From: Oligoflexus tunisiensis
Lineage (GTDB): Bacteria; Bdellovibrionota_B; Oligoflexia; Oligoflexales; Oligoflexaceae
Direction of reading: 5' to 3'
Length of the DNA stretch: 64,000 bases
Assembly: GCF_001748245.1 (NCBI RefSeq)
Contig: NZ_BDFO01000001.1
Location: 6,229,346 to 6,293,345 of the forward strand
Shown here: positions 32,999 to 42,106 of the stretch, piece after piece
Layout of the letters: the number at the start of each line of letters is the position of its first letter
How positions within the stretch are numbered: the first letter of the stretch is position 1
The notes under the pieces: model-generated
Told to the model about the DNA's origin: nothing
The model's database searches: none
The model's input: only the letters and a program-made list of their open reading frames with translations
Position numbers and translations under genes: made by a program

Positions 32999-33061
32999 AA
33001 CAAGTCTTCTGTGCCAATCAAGGAGGATGCGAAAAACTAACCTTGCAGAGGAAGGAAGGCT

Positions 33062-33415
33062 GTGCCATCCCAATTGTCCCTGTATGAAAATTGTAACAGG
33101 TGGTGGACAGCCGGCTTGCTGCTCATGGCTTCCCAGGCCACCGCCATGAATCTTGAAACTTTGCCAACAGACAAGGCCGCACATTTCGGGTTATCCTCTG
33201 TCGCAGTCGAGGCGACCATGAAAACCTGTCAGGCCATGGAGGGAAGTTCCGGGATTTCTCCAGCCTGTCGTGGCTGGTCATCAGGCTTCGTGCTCACTGC
33301 TGGCCTGCTCAAGGAAATTTCGGATCGGCAGCGCGGACGTGAATTCGACCAGCAGGATCTTGTGGCCAACGTTTTAGGCGTTATCACAGGGAACCTTCTG
33401 CAGTGGAATTTTTGA
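33062..33415 (+). CDS. YfiM/DUF2279-like small membrane or periplasmic protein
   Basis: A 117-residue protein beginning with GTG behind AGGAAGG. After an N-terminal hydrophobic stretch (TAGLLLMASQATA, probable signal) it has DKAAHFGLSSVAVEATMKTC and, near the end, FVLTAGLLKEISDRQRGREFDQQDLVANVLG. This matches the DKxxHF ... GxxKExxD ... DLxANxxG arrangement of YfiM-type (DUF2279) proteins. Function unknown. It lies 40 bases ahead of the ethylene-receptor-like kinase and may share its transcript; a perfect palindrome sits between them. Confidence 0.6.
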   Translation: MPSQLSLYENCNRWWTAGLLLMASQATAMNLETLPTDKAAHFGLSSVAVEATMKTCQAMEGSSGISPACRGWSSGFVLTAGLLKEISDRQRGREFDQQDLVANVLGVITGNLLQWNF

Positions 33416-33420
33416 ACGCG

Positions 33421-33434
33421 TTCGGAATTCCGAA
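33421..33434. repeat. Perfect 14-base palindrome TTCGGAATTCCGAA
   Basis: A perfect dyad between the YfiM-like gene and the start of the hybrid kinase, 22 bases before the kinase ATG. It has no T-run, so it is not a terminator. It could be a regulator site or chance. Confidence 0.4.
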
Positions 33435-33455
33435 GATTATCGGAGAGCATCTGTT

Positions 33456-36400
33456 ATGAACTTCTTCAACACCGAACACTTCATGCCTCACGGTCAATGC
33501 TACCTCTGGCGTCATGATATCCTCTGGCTGAATGTCCTCTCTGACCTTTTCATCGGTGTCGCGTACCTTGCCATTCCCTGGCTGCTTATCAGCCTGGTCC
33601 GCAAGCGCCGCGATCTCCGTTTCAATTGGATCTTCGTGCTTTTTGCCATGTTCATCACCGTGTGTGGCCTCACGCATGCCATGGGTGTCATCACGGTCTG
33701 GATGCCTTATTATGCTTTCCAGGGCCTGGTTAAAGCCGCCACCGCCATCATTTCCGTCACCACAGCCGTGGCTCTTTATTATCTGATGCCCAAAGCGCTG
33801 GCCTTTCCCAGCATCGATCAACTCGAGCAGGCGGAGCAGCGTTACCGCACGATCCTGCATTCCGCGATGGATGCTTTTGTTGCGGTCGATGCCGAAGGCC
33901 GCATCACCTTCTGCAACCGGCAAATGGTGCTCCTGACGGGCTGGGAGGAGGAGGAATTGATCGGCTCCTCATTCATCGAGAAATTCATACCGGCCCGTTT
34001 ACAAAACAGCCAGGAAAGTCCCAGGGATTTTTTTCTGAAGCTCGATCGGATGAATATCCTCTTGAAAAATGGCCAGGAAATCCCCACCGACATCAATGCG
34101 ACGCCGGCCGAGTCGGGTCATGATCATTCGTTTGGAATCTTTATCCACGATGCCAGTGAACACCTCCTGGCGGAAGCCCTGCGGGAAACTCAGCTCGAAG
34201 TCACCAAGGCTCTGGTGGATGCGAAGGCCATTGATGAAGCCTTGCATCGTTTTATTCAAATCACCTGCAGCCGGATGGGCTGGGAATTCGCCGCAATCTG
34301 GAGCGGACAGGGCGCAACCCAGACCTTCACGCTCCAGGATACCTGGCGAGCCGAGGATTCTGTGATTCGGGACTTTGCCGCAGCCTATGCGAGGCGCAAG
34401 GAACCCATACTGCCTTCTCACGCCGAAGTCCTGGTGCAGGCCATGGCTGTGCCTGGCTCCCTGCTTGCCCATCAATTGCAACTGCGCATCGACGTGGGTC
34501 CTGATCGCGTGTACCTGACTGAATTTCTCACATCGCATCCGCGGGCCCTGGATAAAAAAATCCGTGAGGTTCTGCAGGATCTCACGAATCGGCTCGCTCT
34601 TTTTGTCAAACGTCAGCAGGCCGAGGAAAAAACCCGGATCAGCGAGGAGCGTTATCGCGAGCTGGTGGATTCGGTCAAGGACTATGGGATTTTCCTGCTC
34701 GATGCGCAGGGCTGTATTTTAAGCTGGAACCGTGGCGCCGAGCGACTCACAGGCTATACGGCCCCTGAAGTGCTCGGGCGCCATGTGTCGATTTTTTATC
34801 CGGCCGAAGCCAATGAACAGGGGACCTCAACCCGCGAACTGGAAATTGCCCGAACGGTGGGCAAGTTTGAAGAGGAAGGCTGGCGTCTGCGCAAGGATCG
34901 TTCGCGCTTCTATGCGACCGTGATCATCACCCCTATCTATGATAGTCAGGAACAGGTTCAGGGTTATTCCATCATCACCCGCGACATCACCAACCGCTGG
35001 CGGGCGGATGAAAAGCAGCTCCTTTTGCAGCAGGAATTGAAACGTCAGGTGGCCGAACAAACCGAGGAGCTGCGGCACAGCGCCAATCAAATCCGAACCA
35101 TCACCGACGCCCTGCCGGATGCCATTGTTTATTTCGATCGGCAGCAGAACGTCCTCTTTGCCAATGACACCTGGCTGCAGTGGCAATGCCTGGGACGGGA
35201 GGCCGTGCACGGCCGTTCGGTTCAGGATGTCCTGGGTTCCGAGGTTCAACAGAAAATGCAGCCCCTGTTTGCCGGCACGCCCGAACAAAAGCTGTCCTTC
35301 GAAATCGAGCTGTCCTGTCACGACCGCCCCCGTCTTTGCCATGTGATCTGCATTCCGGACTTGAGCCATGGGTCCGGTCTCCTGCGCGGCGTCATTACCG
35401 TGCTGGCCGACATCACCGATCAGCGTTCCTACGAGGAAAACCTGCGGATTGCCAAGGAAGCGGCGGATGCCGCCAATGCCGCGAAAAGTGCCTTCCTGGC
35501 GAACATGTCCCATGAAATCCGCACCCCGCTTGGTGCCATCCTCGGCTACTCCGAGCTGCTGGCGAGCCAGGGGGTCAGCACCTCGGAACGTTTGAATTAT
35601 GTGAATGCTCTGAAGCGCAATGGCGAGCTTCTTTCCAACATCATCAATGATGTGCTCGATCTGTCCAAGGTTGAAGCCGGAAAACTCGACTTTGAACGGC
35701 AGGAGGTGCCCATCGAGGAGATTCTGACCGACATCACCACGCTGCTGCATCTGCAGGCTGTGGAAAAAGGGATCAGTCTGATCGTTTCCGCGGAAGGACC
35801 GATTCCCGCGTCCATTGAAACCGATCCCCTGCGTCTCAGGCAAATTCTGATGAATATCGTCGGCAATGCCTTGAAATTCACCGAGCGAGGTTCGATTGAA
35901 GTCAAAGTCAAGACAGTGGCCAAACCAGACGGATCCACAAAGCTGGCCTTTATCGTGACCGATACCGGTCCCGGCATCAGTCCCGATCAGGCCAGCAAAC
36001 TCTTCAAACCCTTCAGCCAGGCGGATGTTTCCACCACCCGTAAATTTGGGGGAACCGGACTGGGGCTGACCCTTTCCAAAAAACTGGCGGCTGGACTCGG
36101 CGGGGATTTGGAACTCACACAAAGCACGCCCGGGGTCGGCAGCACCTTTACCATTACGATTGATCCGGGCCGCACGAGCAAGGTCCTCTTTCAAAGTTCA
36201 CAGAACAACCTGCAGCGTTCCCCCTCGAAACCCAAGGCGGCCGCCAGCACGCGCATTGATGGCCTCAAGGTGCTGCTGGTCGAAGACTCAATGGATAATC
36301 AGATTGTGGTGCAGCGCTTTTTGAAAATGGCTGGCTGTGGGGCAGACCTCGCCAACAACGGGCGCGAGGCCATCGAGAAGATTCACAGCCGGGATTATGA

Positions 36401-36647
36401 TGTGGTGCTGATGGATATCCAGATGCCGGTGATGGACGGCTTTGAAGCCGTGGCGGAGCTGCGGCGCGAGGGTTATCAGCTGCCCGTGATTGCGCTGACC
36501 GCCCATGCCTTAAAGGAACAAAGGCTGCAATGCCTCGAGGCAGGCTTTACCAATCACATCACCAAACCCGTCAATCGCGATGCGCTGATCTCGATGCTGG
36601 CTCCCTATGCGCCGCACCGGGAGTCTCAGCCGGGCGGACAAAGCTGA
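33456..36647 (+). CDS. Ethylene-receptor-type hybrid histidine kinase (ETR1_N-PAS-GAF-like-PAS-PAS-HisKA-HATPase-REC)
   Basis: A 1063-residue membrane sensor. Residues 1-115 form three hydrophobic helices like the ethylene-binding domain of plant ETR1 and cyanobacterial SynEtr1. Asp30, Tyr37, Cys70 and His74 (SDLFIGVAY ... VCGLTH) correspond to ETR1 Asp25, Tyr32, Cys65 and His69 with identical spacing; the Cys/His pair binds the copper that holds ethylene. PAS domains follow at ~128-245, ~400-520 and ~548-670, with a GAF-like stretch between the first two. The HisKA domain has His686 (NMSHEIRTP), then an HATPase domain (NALKFT, DTGPGIS, GGTGLGLT) and a receiver with phospho-Asp987 (LMDIQMP). 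The kinase core is intact. Ethylene binding is inference from residues. The 3' end overlaps the next gene by 22 bases. Confidence 0.92.
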   Translation: MNFFNTEHFMPHGQCYLWRHDILWLNVLSDLFIGVAYLAIPWLLISLVRKRRDLRFNWIFVLFAMFITVCGLTHAMGVITVWMPYYAFQGLVKAATAIISVTTAVALYYLMPKALAFPSIDQLEQAEQRYRTILHSAMDAFVAVDAEGRITFCNRQMVLLTGWEEEELIGSSFIEKFIPARLQNSQESPRDFFLKLDRMNILLKNGQEIPTDINATPAESGHDHSFGIFIHDASEHLLAEALRETQLEVTKALVDAKAIDEALHRFIQITCSRMGWEFAAIWSGQGATQTFTLQDTWRAEDSVIRDFAAAYARRKEPILPSHAEVLVQAMAVPGSLLAHQLQLRIDVGPDRVYLTEFLTSHPRALDKKIREVLQDLTNRLALFVKRQQAEEKTRISEERYRELVDSVKDYGIFLLDAQGCILSWNRGAERLTGYTAPEVLGRHVSIFYPAEANEQGTSTRELEIARTVGKFEEEGWRLRKDRSRFYATVIITPIYDSQEQVQGYSIITRDITNRWRADEKQLLLQQELKRQVAEQTEELRHSANQIRTITDALPDAIVYFDRQQNVLFANDTWLQWQCLGREAVHGRSVQDVLGSEVQQKMQPLFAGTPEQKLSFEIELSCHDRPRLCHVICIPDLSHGSGLLRGVITVLADITDQRSYEENLRIAKEAADAANAAKSAFLANMSHEIRTPLGAILGYSELLASQGVSTSERLNYVNALKRNGELLSNIINDVLDLSKVEAGKLDFERQEVPIEEILTDITTLLHLQAVEKGISLIVSAEGPIPASIETDPLRLRQILMNIVGNALKFTERGSIEVKVKTVAKPDGSTKLAFIVTDTGPGISPDQASKLFKPFSQADVSTTRKFGGTGLGLTLSKKLAAGLGGDLELTQSTPGVGSTFTITIDPGRTSKVLFQSSQNNLQRSPSKPKAAASTRIDGLKVLLVEDSMDNQIVVQRFLKMAGCGADLANNGREAIEKIHSRDYDVVLMDIQMPVMDGFEAVAELRREGYQLPVIALTAHALKEQRLQCLEAGFTNHITKPVNRDALISMLAPYAPHRESQPGGQS

Positions 36648-37108
36648 GCGGTGAGCTGACGGATTTTCTCAATGTAAGGGACCGCCTCGTCCTTGCCCTC
36701 ATTCATGATTTCGACATCCTGCACCAGCTGCTCCATTTGATTGCAGCAGGAGTTGATGCCATCGCGATCCGTGCGGGTGCCGACCTTGCGAATATATTCC
36801 AAATCCTCTTCCACCAGTTGAACAGTATCGGCACCCATGGCCCGAACAGCCTGCGTGACATCATCCAGCTCCAGTGCTGTCGGGCAGCGGGCGCCGGGAC
36901 CACGACGAATCAAAACCTCGTAGGCTCCAGGAGTCACAAGGTTAGGGGTATTTTGAAGGGCTGGTGAAGGGGGAATAGGGTCGTTGGGCTCGGGAGCCGG
37001 TTCTGGCGCGACCGGTACCGCGGCCGCAGGTTCAGGCGCCTCCCGGTGAACGGTTTTACAGGCCACGAACAAAAATCCGGACATGATCGCGATGCGACGG
37101 AAACTCAT
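36626..37108 (-). CDS. Lipoprotein of unknown function
   Basis: A 160-residue protein with a lipobox at FLFVAC (Cys17), a Pro/Ala/Glu-rich linker (~25-55) and a small C-terminal helical domain (~60-160) with conserved-looking Cys residues (RCPTALELDD, NSCCNQME, AQLCPPG) that may form disulfides in the periplasm. No family recognised. GGAGGA stands before the ATG. It follows nadK on the minus strand by 32 bases and is probably the last gene of a ppiD-like/nadK/lipoprotein run. Confidence 0.7.
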   Translation of the reverse strand: MSFRRIAIMSGFLFVACKTVHREAPEPAAAVPVAPEPAPEPNDPIPPSPALQNTPNLVTPGAYEVLIRRGPGARCPTALELDDVTQAVRAMGADTVQLVEEDLEYIRKVGTRTDRDGINSCCNQMEQLVQDVEIMNEGKDEAVPYIEKIRQLTAQLCPPG

Positions 37109-37140
37109 GTGTGGATCCTCCTCACCTGAGTATAACTGAA

Positions 37141-38022
37141 TCAGTCGGAATTGGGACGAATGGCCACCCGAACCCTGGCCGCGTGTGCGAATCGAATCAC
37201 ATCGCCAAAGTGAATTTTGATGACCTGCTTTTCGCCGTCCAGGGCGAGGATGGCCGCGGGGCAGTGATTTTCTATCCAGAATTCATCCTGCGTGGGGTCG
37301 GCAAAACCGTGGGTGACCACCAGGCCTTCCTCTTTGCGATGATAAAGTTCGCGCACCAGAAACTGCAGATGCTGATCCCCCGCATCCATGGGCACGCCCC
37401 CTGCGGCTCCAATGGCGGCGGTACTGCCGGTGGCCGTGGCGATCCAGATACCACTGGAACGATGGGATTCCACCCGCCCCTGAAAGCCAATGCGATAGCG
37501 GGTGGTCGCAGCGGGACTGGCCGCTGCAAAGAGAAAATCATTCAGCGCTGGGGTTTGAATATTTTCCTGATGGCCGTCGGCCCGCGTGATATGGGCACTG
37601 AGGCGCTGGCGTTCGACATAGGTCAGGCGGCCTTCGATAAAATGCTGGATGACCTCATCGACATTGTCCTGGTCGCCGGCGCAGAGAAAACCAACACTGG
37701 CGGACGAGGAACGGATCCCGATCAGGGGCATTCCTTGCCGCAATCCATAGCTGGCCGTGATCAGCGTGCCATCACCCCCAAGGGCAATGACGACATCGAA
37801 CTCACCCTGAGGCCAGTTGTCGCCGCGGCTGGCTTCCTGGAAGGCGATCCCATGTTTCTGCAGGCTCTGTTTCAACTGGGCGAGGCAGGCATAGTGCTCG
37901 TCGTGAGCCCGGGTGGCCAGCTGCAAATAGTCGGGATCCGTGGTGACGACAAGGCTTTGCGCTTGAAGCTGCTGATGCTGCTCCAGATTCGTAGGTTTTC
38001 GAATAATTAAAGCCCTGGTCAT
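37141..38022 (-). CDS. nadK: NAD kinase
   Basis: About 293 residues. It phosphorylates NAD to NADP in the cytoplasm. The diagnostic GGDGT motif (VIALGGDGTLITASYG), the downstream ATGSTAAIGAAGG block and the C-terminal beta-sandwich strands are present. The N-terminal half is longer than in the shortest bacterial enzymes and starts MTRALIIRKP. I choose ATG 38022; an upstream ATG at 38058 is in frame and neither has a strong ribosome site. It is 89 bases downstream of the PpiD-like gene. Confidence 0.9.
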   Translation of the reverse strand: MTRALIIRKPTNLEQHQQLQAQSLVVTTDPDYLQLATRAHDEHYACLAQLKQSLQKHGIAFQEASRGDNWPQGEFDVVIALGGDGTLITASYGLRQGMPLIGIRSSSASVGFLCAGDQDNVDEVIQHFIEGRLTYVERQRLSAHITRADGHQENIQTPALNDFLFAAASPAATTRYRIGFQGRVESHRSSGIWIATATGSTAAIGAAGGVPMDAGDQHLQFLVRELYHRKEEGLVVTHGFADPTQDEFWIENHCPAAILALDGEKQVIKIHFGDVIRFAHAARVRVAIRPNSD

Positions 38023-38111
38023 GTATGGACTCGCTTCAATGAAAAAAGCTCCGGGCATCTGTCGCAGACTTTTTGACAGGATACCACAGAGCTTCCGTGG
38101 GAACTATGCAC

Positions 38112-39701
38112 CTAGTCTTCCGTTTTGCCGCTTAGCAAAGCATCATACTGGACAAATTCCGGATTCTTATAAATTTTTCCATCGTTTTCGTATTTTTTAC
38201 GAATCTGACTGGTCAATGCGTTGAAGAGTGGATACGCCTCCATAAACTTGGCCGACTCGACCAACTCTTCGCGCTTCGCTGCGTCCAGCTTGGACAGGTC
38301 AGCCGGCGTTTTGGACTTCAGTCGCAGAATGTACATCGCTCCGTTCACATTGACCGCTTCCGGGGTCATGTCACCCGGATTCTTCAAGGAGGCGATAGCC
38401 TGACGAACCGATTTGTCGGAACCGAGTCCACCGGGAATCACGCGTGAGCCCATATTGAAGTCACCGGTTTCCTTCCAGCTCACACCCAATTCCTTCATCA
38501 TGTCCGCGCCTTTGCCTTCTTTCAGGGCAGCCTGCAGAGCCTTGACTTTCTCGGCCAGGATCTCAGGTTTTCTATCGCGGGCGACCAGTTTTTCCGCAAT
38601 TTCCTTTTGCGCCTCTTCCAGCGTCACCGATTTTGCTTCCTGAACGGTTTCGACTTTAATGATATGGAAGCCGAAGGGTGATTCGACCACACCACTGACC
38701 GAACCCGGCTGCATGGCAAAGGCCACATCCGAGAACTCCTTGACCATCTGATCCTGTTTGAAGAAGCCGAGGTCACCGCCCTTGGTTTTGCCGCTGGGAT
38801 CATCTGTATATTTTTCCGCCAGTTTTGCGAAATCACCGCTCTTCGCCTTGGCTTCGGCCGCCACTTTCTGCGCCAGAGCCTTGGCCTCGTCCTTGCTGCG
38901 CTTGGTGGCATCACCGGCAGCGGCCCGGGCGTCCTTGTATGCGATCAGGATATGACGAGCCTTGACCTTCTTGTCCTGGTTAAATTCGCTCTTATTTTTT
39001 TCGTAGTAGTCCTTAACCTTGGCCTCGCCGCCTTCTTTCATGAACTTGTCGATTTCCGCCTGATTGATGGTCACCGGAATCGTATTGGGATCCAGGCGGA
39101 GGTATTCGACGTTCACCTTGGACTCGTCCATCAGGTAGTTGATCTCGGCGAACTTTTCCGAAGGGCGGTAGGTGCTCGAAAGCAGTGAGCGGAATTTATT
39201 GACGACAAGATTACGGCGGATTTCTTCCGTAAAGGATTCCTCCGTATGGGCCTGGCTTTTCAGATAACGATTGAAAAGTTCCGGGTCGAAGGTTCCTTTC
39301 TCGCCTTTGAAGTATTCCCCTTCGACGATGAGTTTTTCAATTTCCTCGTCCGTGGCGTAGATACCGTTTTTGGTGGCTTCCACATACAGCAACGTGGAGT
39401 CGACCAGCTGATCGACCACACGCTGAGAAATACCCATCGCCACCGGATCGAACTGATCGCGAAACTGCTGCTGATACTGGTTTGTCATATTGCTGTGCAG
39501 ACGACGGAAGTCCAGCGAACTGATTTTGATGCCATCCACCGAAGCAGCCGCTCCGCTGGGGGGCATGAAACCGCCCTCATTGGGCTGGCACACGCCAAAG
39601 AACAGCATGGCACCCATGGCTAAAATCAAAACGGTATAAGACTGCCAAGACTTCGTAATCGACTTGGCGTCCAAGTCCGTCGTTCTCTTCCACTTAAGCA
39701 T
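38112..39701 (-). CDS. PpiD/SurA-like membrane-anchored peptidyl-prolyl isomerase
   Basis: About 529 residues. One transmembrane anchor near the N-terminus (YTVLILAMGAMLFFGVC), a SurA_N-like helical chaperone domain (~60-230), then a parvulin domain (~245-345: KARHILIAY, DFAKLAEKYTDDPSG, GGDLGFFKQDQMVKEFSDVAF, SPFGFHIIKV) and a C-terminal helical region. This is the layout of periplasmic folding helpers that assist outer-membrane and secreted proteins. I choose ATG 39701 because AAAAAGGGG lies 7 bases upstream; the frame is open to GTG 39770, which would add about 23 basic residues. Divergent from mreB. Confidence 0.85.
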   Translation of the reverse strand: MLKWKRTTDLDAKSITKSWQSYTVLILAMGAMLFFGVCQPNEGGFMPPSGAAASVDGIKISSLDFRRLHSNMTNQYQQQFRDQFDPVAMGISQRVVDQLVDSTLLYVEATKNGIYATDEEIEKLIVEGEYFKGEKGTFDPELFNRYLKSQAHTEESFTEEIRRNLVVNKFRSLLSSTYRPSEKFAEINYLMDESKVNVEYLRLDPNTIPVTINQAEIDKFMKEGGEAKVKDYYEKNKSEFNQDKKVKARHILIAYKDARAAAGDATKRSKDEAKALAQKVAAEAKAKSGDFAKLAEKYTDDPSGKTKGGDLGFFKQDQMVKEFSDVAFAMQPGSVSGVVESPFGFHIIKVETVQEAKSVTLEEAQKEIAEKLVARDRKPEILAEKVKALQAALKEGKGADMMKELGVSWKETGDFNMGSRVIPGGLGSDKSVRQAIASLKNPGDMTPEAVNVNGAMYILRLKSKTPADLSKLDAAKREELVESAKFMEAYPLFNALTSQIRKKYENDGKIYKNPEFVQYDALLSGKTED

Positions 39702-40039
39702 CCTAGACCCCTTTTTCCCCAACGCTGAGAGTTGATTCTGTACTTTTTGACGCAATTTACCCATGCGCACAAACTAAGCTACTACCATTACCATAGTCAG
39801 AGAGGGTCGTTAAAGTGGATTGCACGGTTTTTGTGGCTTCATCGCCACGCGTTTCCTCTGCCCAAAGCAGTGGCAATTCTGAAGACCCGCGGAGGCGTCT
39901 CGGGGCGAAGACAGCGCTGGCTCAGAAGATCTCGAAATTTTTTACATCAGGCCCTTTCTTTGTTTGGAGGATGCGCAAGAACGTGCTTTAATAATAAGCT
40001 GCAGACAGAAATCGTTTATTAGGAAACAGGAGATAGGGG
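39702..40039. promoter_or_regulatory. Divergent region between the PpiD-like gene and mreB
   Basis: About 338 bases with no credible gene. It holds the mreB promoter candidate (39964-39992) and a short hairpin GTGGC-ttcatc-GCCAC (39833-39848). I found no good promoter for the PpiD-like gene. Confidence 0.4.
39964..39992 (+). promoter_or_regulatory. Promoter candidate for the mre operon
   Basis: TTGGAG (39964-39969), a 17-base spacer and TTTAAT (39987-39992), placing the transcript start near 40000 and giving a 40-base leader with an AGGAGATAGGGG ribosome site. Confidence 0.45.
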
Positions 40040-41074
40040 ATGATTTTCGACTGGTTGGCTGGAATGTTCTCGAATGATTTGGCTATCGACCTGGGAACCG
40101 CCAACACTCTTGTTTATGTCAAAGGCAAAGGCATCGTGACGAACGAGCCTTCCGTCGTCGCTGTGCAAAGGGACGTTCGCGGAGGTAAAAAGATACTCGC
40201 AGTGGGCAAGGAAGCTAAGGACATGTTGGGCCGGACCCCCGGTTCGATCGTTGCTGTGCGCCCCATGAAAGACGGCGTGATCGCAGACTTCGAAATTACC
40301 GAAGCCATGCTGCGCTACTTCATTGAGCGAGCCCACAATCGCCGGACCATGGTGAAACCTCGTATCATCATCTGCGTACCTTACGGCATCACAGAAGTGG
40401 AAAAACGCGCTGTTAAAGAATCGGCAGAATCTGCTGGTGCACGTGAAGTTCATTTGATTGAAGAACCCATGGCCGCTGCGATCGGTGCTGGCCTGCCTAT
40501 CTCCGAACCAAGCGGCAACATGATTGTCGACATCGGCGGCGGAACCACCGAGGTCGCCGTGATTTCGCTGGCGGGTATTGTGTACTCCAAATCGGTGCGC
40601 GTCGGTGGAGACAAGATGGATGAAGCCATCGTCAACTACCTCAAGAGAAAGTACAACCTACTGATCGGTGAGCGGACCGCCGAGCAAATCAAGATTGCCA
40701 TCGGCACGGCCTATCCTGATGATGAAATTCAGACCATGCACGTCAAGGGTCGCGATCTGGTCGCTGGTATTCCCAAGACCATCGAAGTCGCCTCCGAGGA
40801 AATTCGTGAAGCCATCGCTGAACCCGTCAATACCATTGTGGAAACGGTTCGCATCGCCCTCGAAAAAACTCCCCCTGAACTGGCTGCTGATATCGTGGAC
40901 AAAGGCATTGTTCTCGCCGGTGGCGGCGCCCTCATCAAAAACCTCGATATTCTTTTGCGCGAAGAGACCGGATTGCCTATCATGATCGCTGAAGATCCTT
41001 TGACGGCGGTTGTACTGGGTAGCGGTAAGGCGCTGGATCAAATCGACATTTTGAGCAATGTGGCCCTGCGTTAA
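40040..41074 (+). CDS. mreB: Rod-shape-determining actin homologue MreB
   Basis: A 344-residue bacterial actin. The phosphate-binding loop 1 IDLGTANTLVYVKGKGIV, VVAVQRDVRGGKKILAVGKEAK, phosphate loop 2 IVDIGGGTTEVAVISLAGIV and the adenosine motif VLAGGGALIKNLDILL are intact, and the length is standard. It polymerises on the membrane and guides the elongasome. The ribosome site is strong (AGGAG, then GGGG before ATG). It heads an mreB-mreC-mreD-mrdA-mrdB cluster in the common order. Confidence 0.98.
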   Translation: MIFDWLAGMFSNDLAIDLGTANTLVYVKGKGIVTNEPSVVAVQRDVRGGKKILAVGKEAKDMLGRTPGSIVAVRPMKDGVIADFEITEAMLRYFIERAHNRRTMVKPRIIICVPYGITEVEKRAVKESAESAGAREVHLIEEPMAAAIGAGLPISEPSGNMIVDIGGGTTEVAVISLAGIVYSKSVRVGGDKMDEAIVNYLKRKYNLLIGERTAEQIKIAIGTAYPDDEIQTMHVKGRDLVAGIPKTIEVASEEIREAIAEPVNTIVETVRIALEKTPPELAADIVDKGIVLAGGGALIKNLDILLREETGLPIMIAEDPLTAVVLGSGKALDQIDILSNVALR

Positions 41075-41143
41075 GCAGCGGTCCATTCGATCGGACGGCG
41101 AGCCGGACAGCCCACCGATTCATGAAGTATCTTTGCCGGCTGC

Positions 41144-41169
41144 AGGCTCAGTGGGCTTCCCCTGAGCCT
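41144..41169 (+). terminator. Hairpin between mreB and mreC
   Basis: An 8-bp perfect stem (AGGCTCAG / CTGAGCCT) with a 10-base loop, followed by TTTCCTT, in the 142-base mreB-mreC gap. It could be a partial terminator that lets MreB be made in excess over the downstream proteins. Confidence 0.5.
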
Positions 41170-41216
41170 TTCCTTCACCCACGTATCCATCCGACGCGAT
41201 CCTGGAGTTTGTGTCC

Positions 41217-42104
41217 ATGGCGAAAAGCAAGGCCAGATTTTTTTGGCGGTTAGTCCTGGTGGCATCGCTTCTGTCGCCGTTCGTCTTTTTCTCCTCAGCC
41301 CTGAGTCCCTGGAGCACGGGTTCAACCCTGACGCTCGTGACGCAGGAGATCCTTTATCCTTTTGAATATGTCTGGGACAATGGCAGCGGCTTCGTCGGAC
41401 GCGTCTGGAATCATTATTTTGCGTTGACCGGCGTGTCCAAGGAAAACACACAGCTGAAGTCGGATATCGCGGTCCTGAAGACCAAGCTTCTGGATTACGA
41501 AGACAAGCTGCAGGAGATCGCCCGTCTGCGCAACCTTCTGGGTTTCACCCAGCACTTTCAAGGGGCGCATCTGGTGGCGGAAGTCATCGGGTCGCGCAGC
41601 TATCCAAGTTTCAAAACCCTGCGGGTCAGCAAGGGCAAGCGCGATGGAGTCAAGGTCGGCATGCCGGTGGTCACCGCCGAAGGTGTGGTCGGCCGCGTGA
41701 TTCGTACCGGACAAAAATTTGCTGACGTGCATCTTTTGGTCGACGCCAACTTTAACCTCGACGTGCTGCTGCAGAGAACCCGGGTGCGGGGCGTTTTGAA
41801 AGGTGCCGACACCCACGCCCTCTTGAAATTGAATCGACGGGCCGAAGTACGCATCGGCGATACCCTGATCACGTCAGGAATCATCGGCGGTTTTGCGAAG
41901 GGTCTGCCGGTCGGTAAAGTCGTGCGTATCAGCTATGAATCCGATAATATCTCCCAGACCATTACCGTGGAACCCTGGACCGATTTCGATCGGATCGAGG
42001 AAGTGATCGTGCTGGAAAATCACGATCAGGAATTGCAGAAGATTATCGAAACGGCCGGAGAATCCTGGCTGGACAAACCATTTGATGAGCAAAAGGGTGG
42101 CTGA
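41217..42104 (+). CDS. mreC: Rod-shape-determining protein MreC
   Basis: About 295 residues. A short cytoplasmic tail, one transmembrane segment (LVLVASLLSPFVFFSSAL), a coiled-coil helix (ENTQLKSDIAVLKTKLLDYEDKL) and the beta-rich MreC domain (VIGSRSYPSFKTLRVSKGKRDGVKVGMPVV and GDTLITSGIIGGFAKGLPVG). MreC links MreB to PBP2 in the periplasm. I prefer ATG 41217 (GGAG 9 bases upstream) to GTG 41211, which is too close to it. Two bases separate its stop from mreD. Confidence 0.95.
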   Translation: MAKSKARFFWRLVLVASLLSPFVFFSSALSPWSTGSTLTLVTQEILYPFEYVWDNGSGFVGRVWNHYFALTGVSKENTQLKSDIAVLKTKLLDYEDKLQEIARLRNLLGFTQHFQGAHLVAEVIGSRSYPSFKTLRVSKGKRDGVKVGMPVVTAEGVVGRVIRTGQKFADVHLLVDANFNLDVLLQRTRVRGVLKGADTHALLKLNRRAEVRIGDTLITSGIIGGFAKGLPVGKVVRISYESDNISQTITVEPWTDFDRIEEVIVLENHDQELQKIIETAGESWLDKPFDEQKGG

Positions 42105-42106
42105 AC

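Noticed and set aside
34827..36194. Long minus-strand frame within the hybrid kinase
   Set aside because: Antisense of PAS and kinase domains that are clearly coding on the plus strand.
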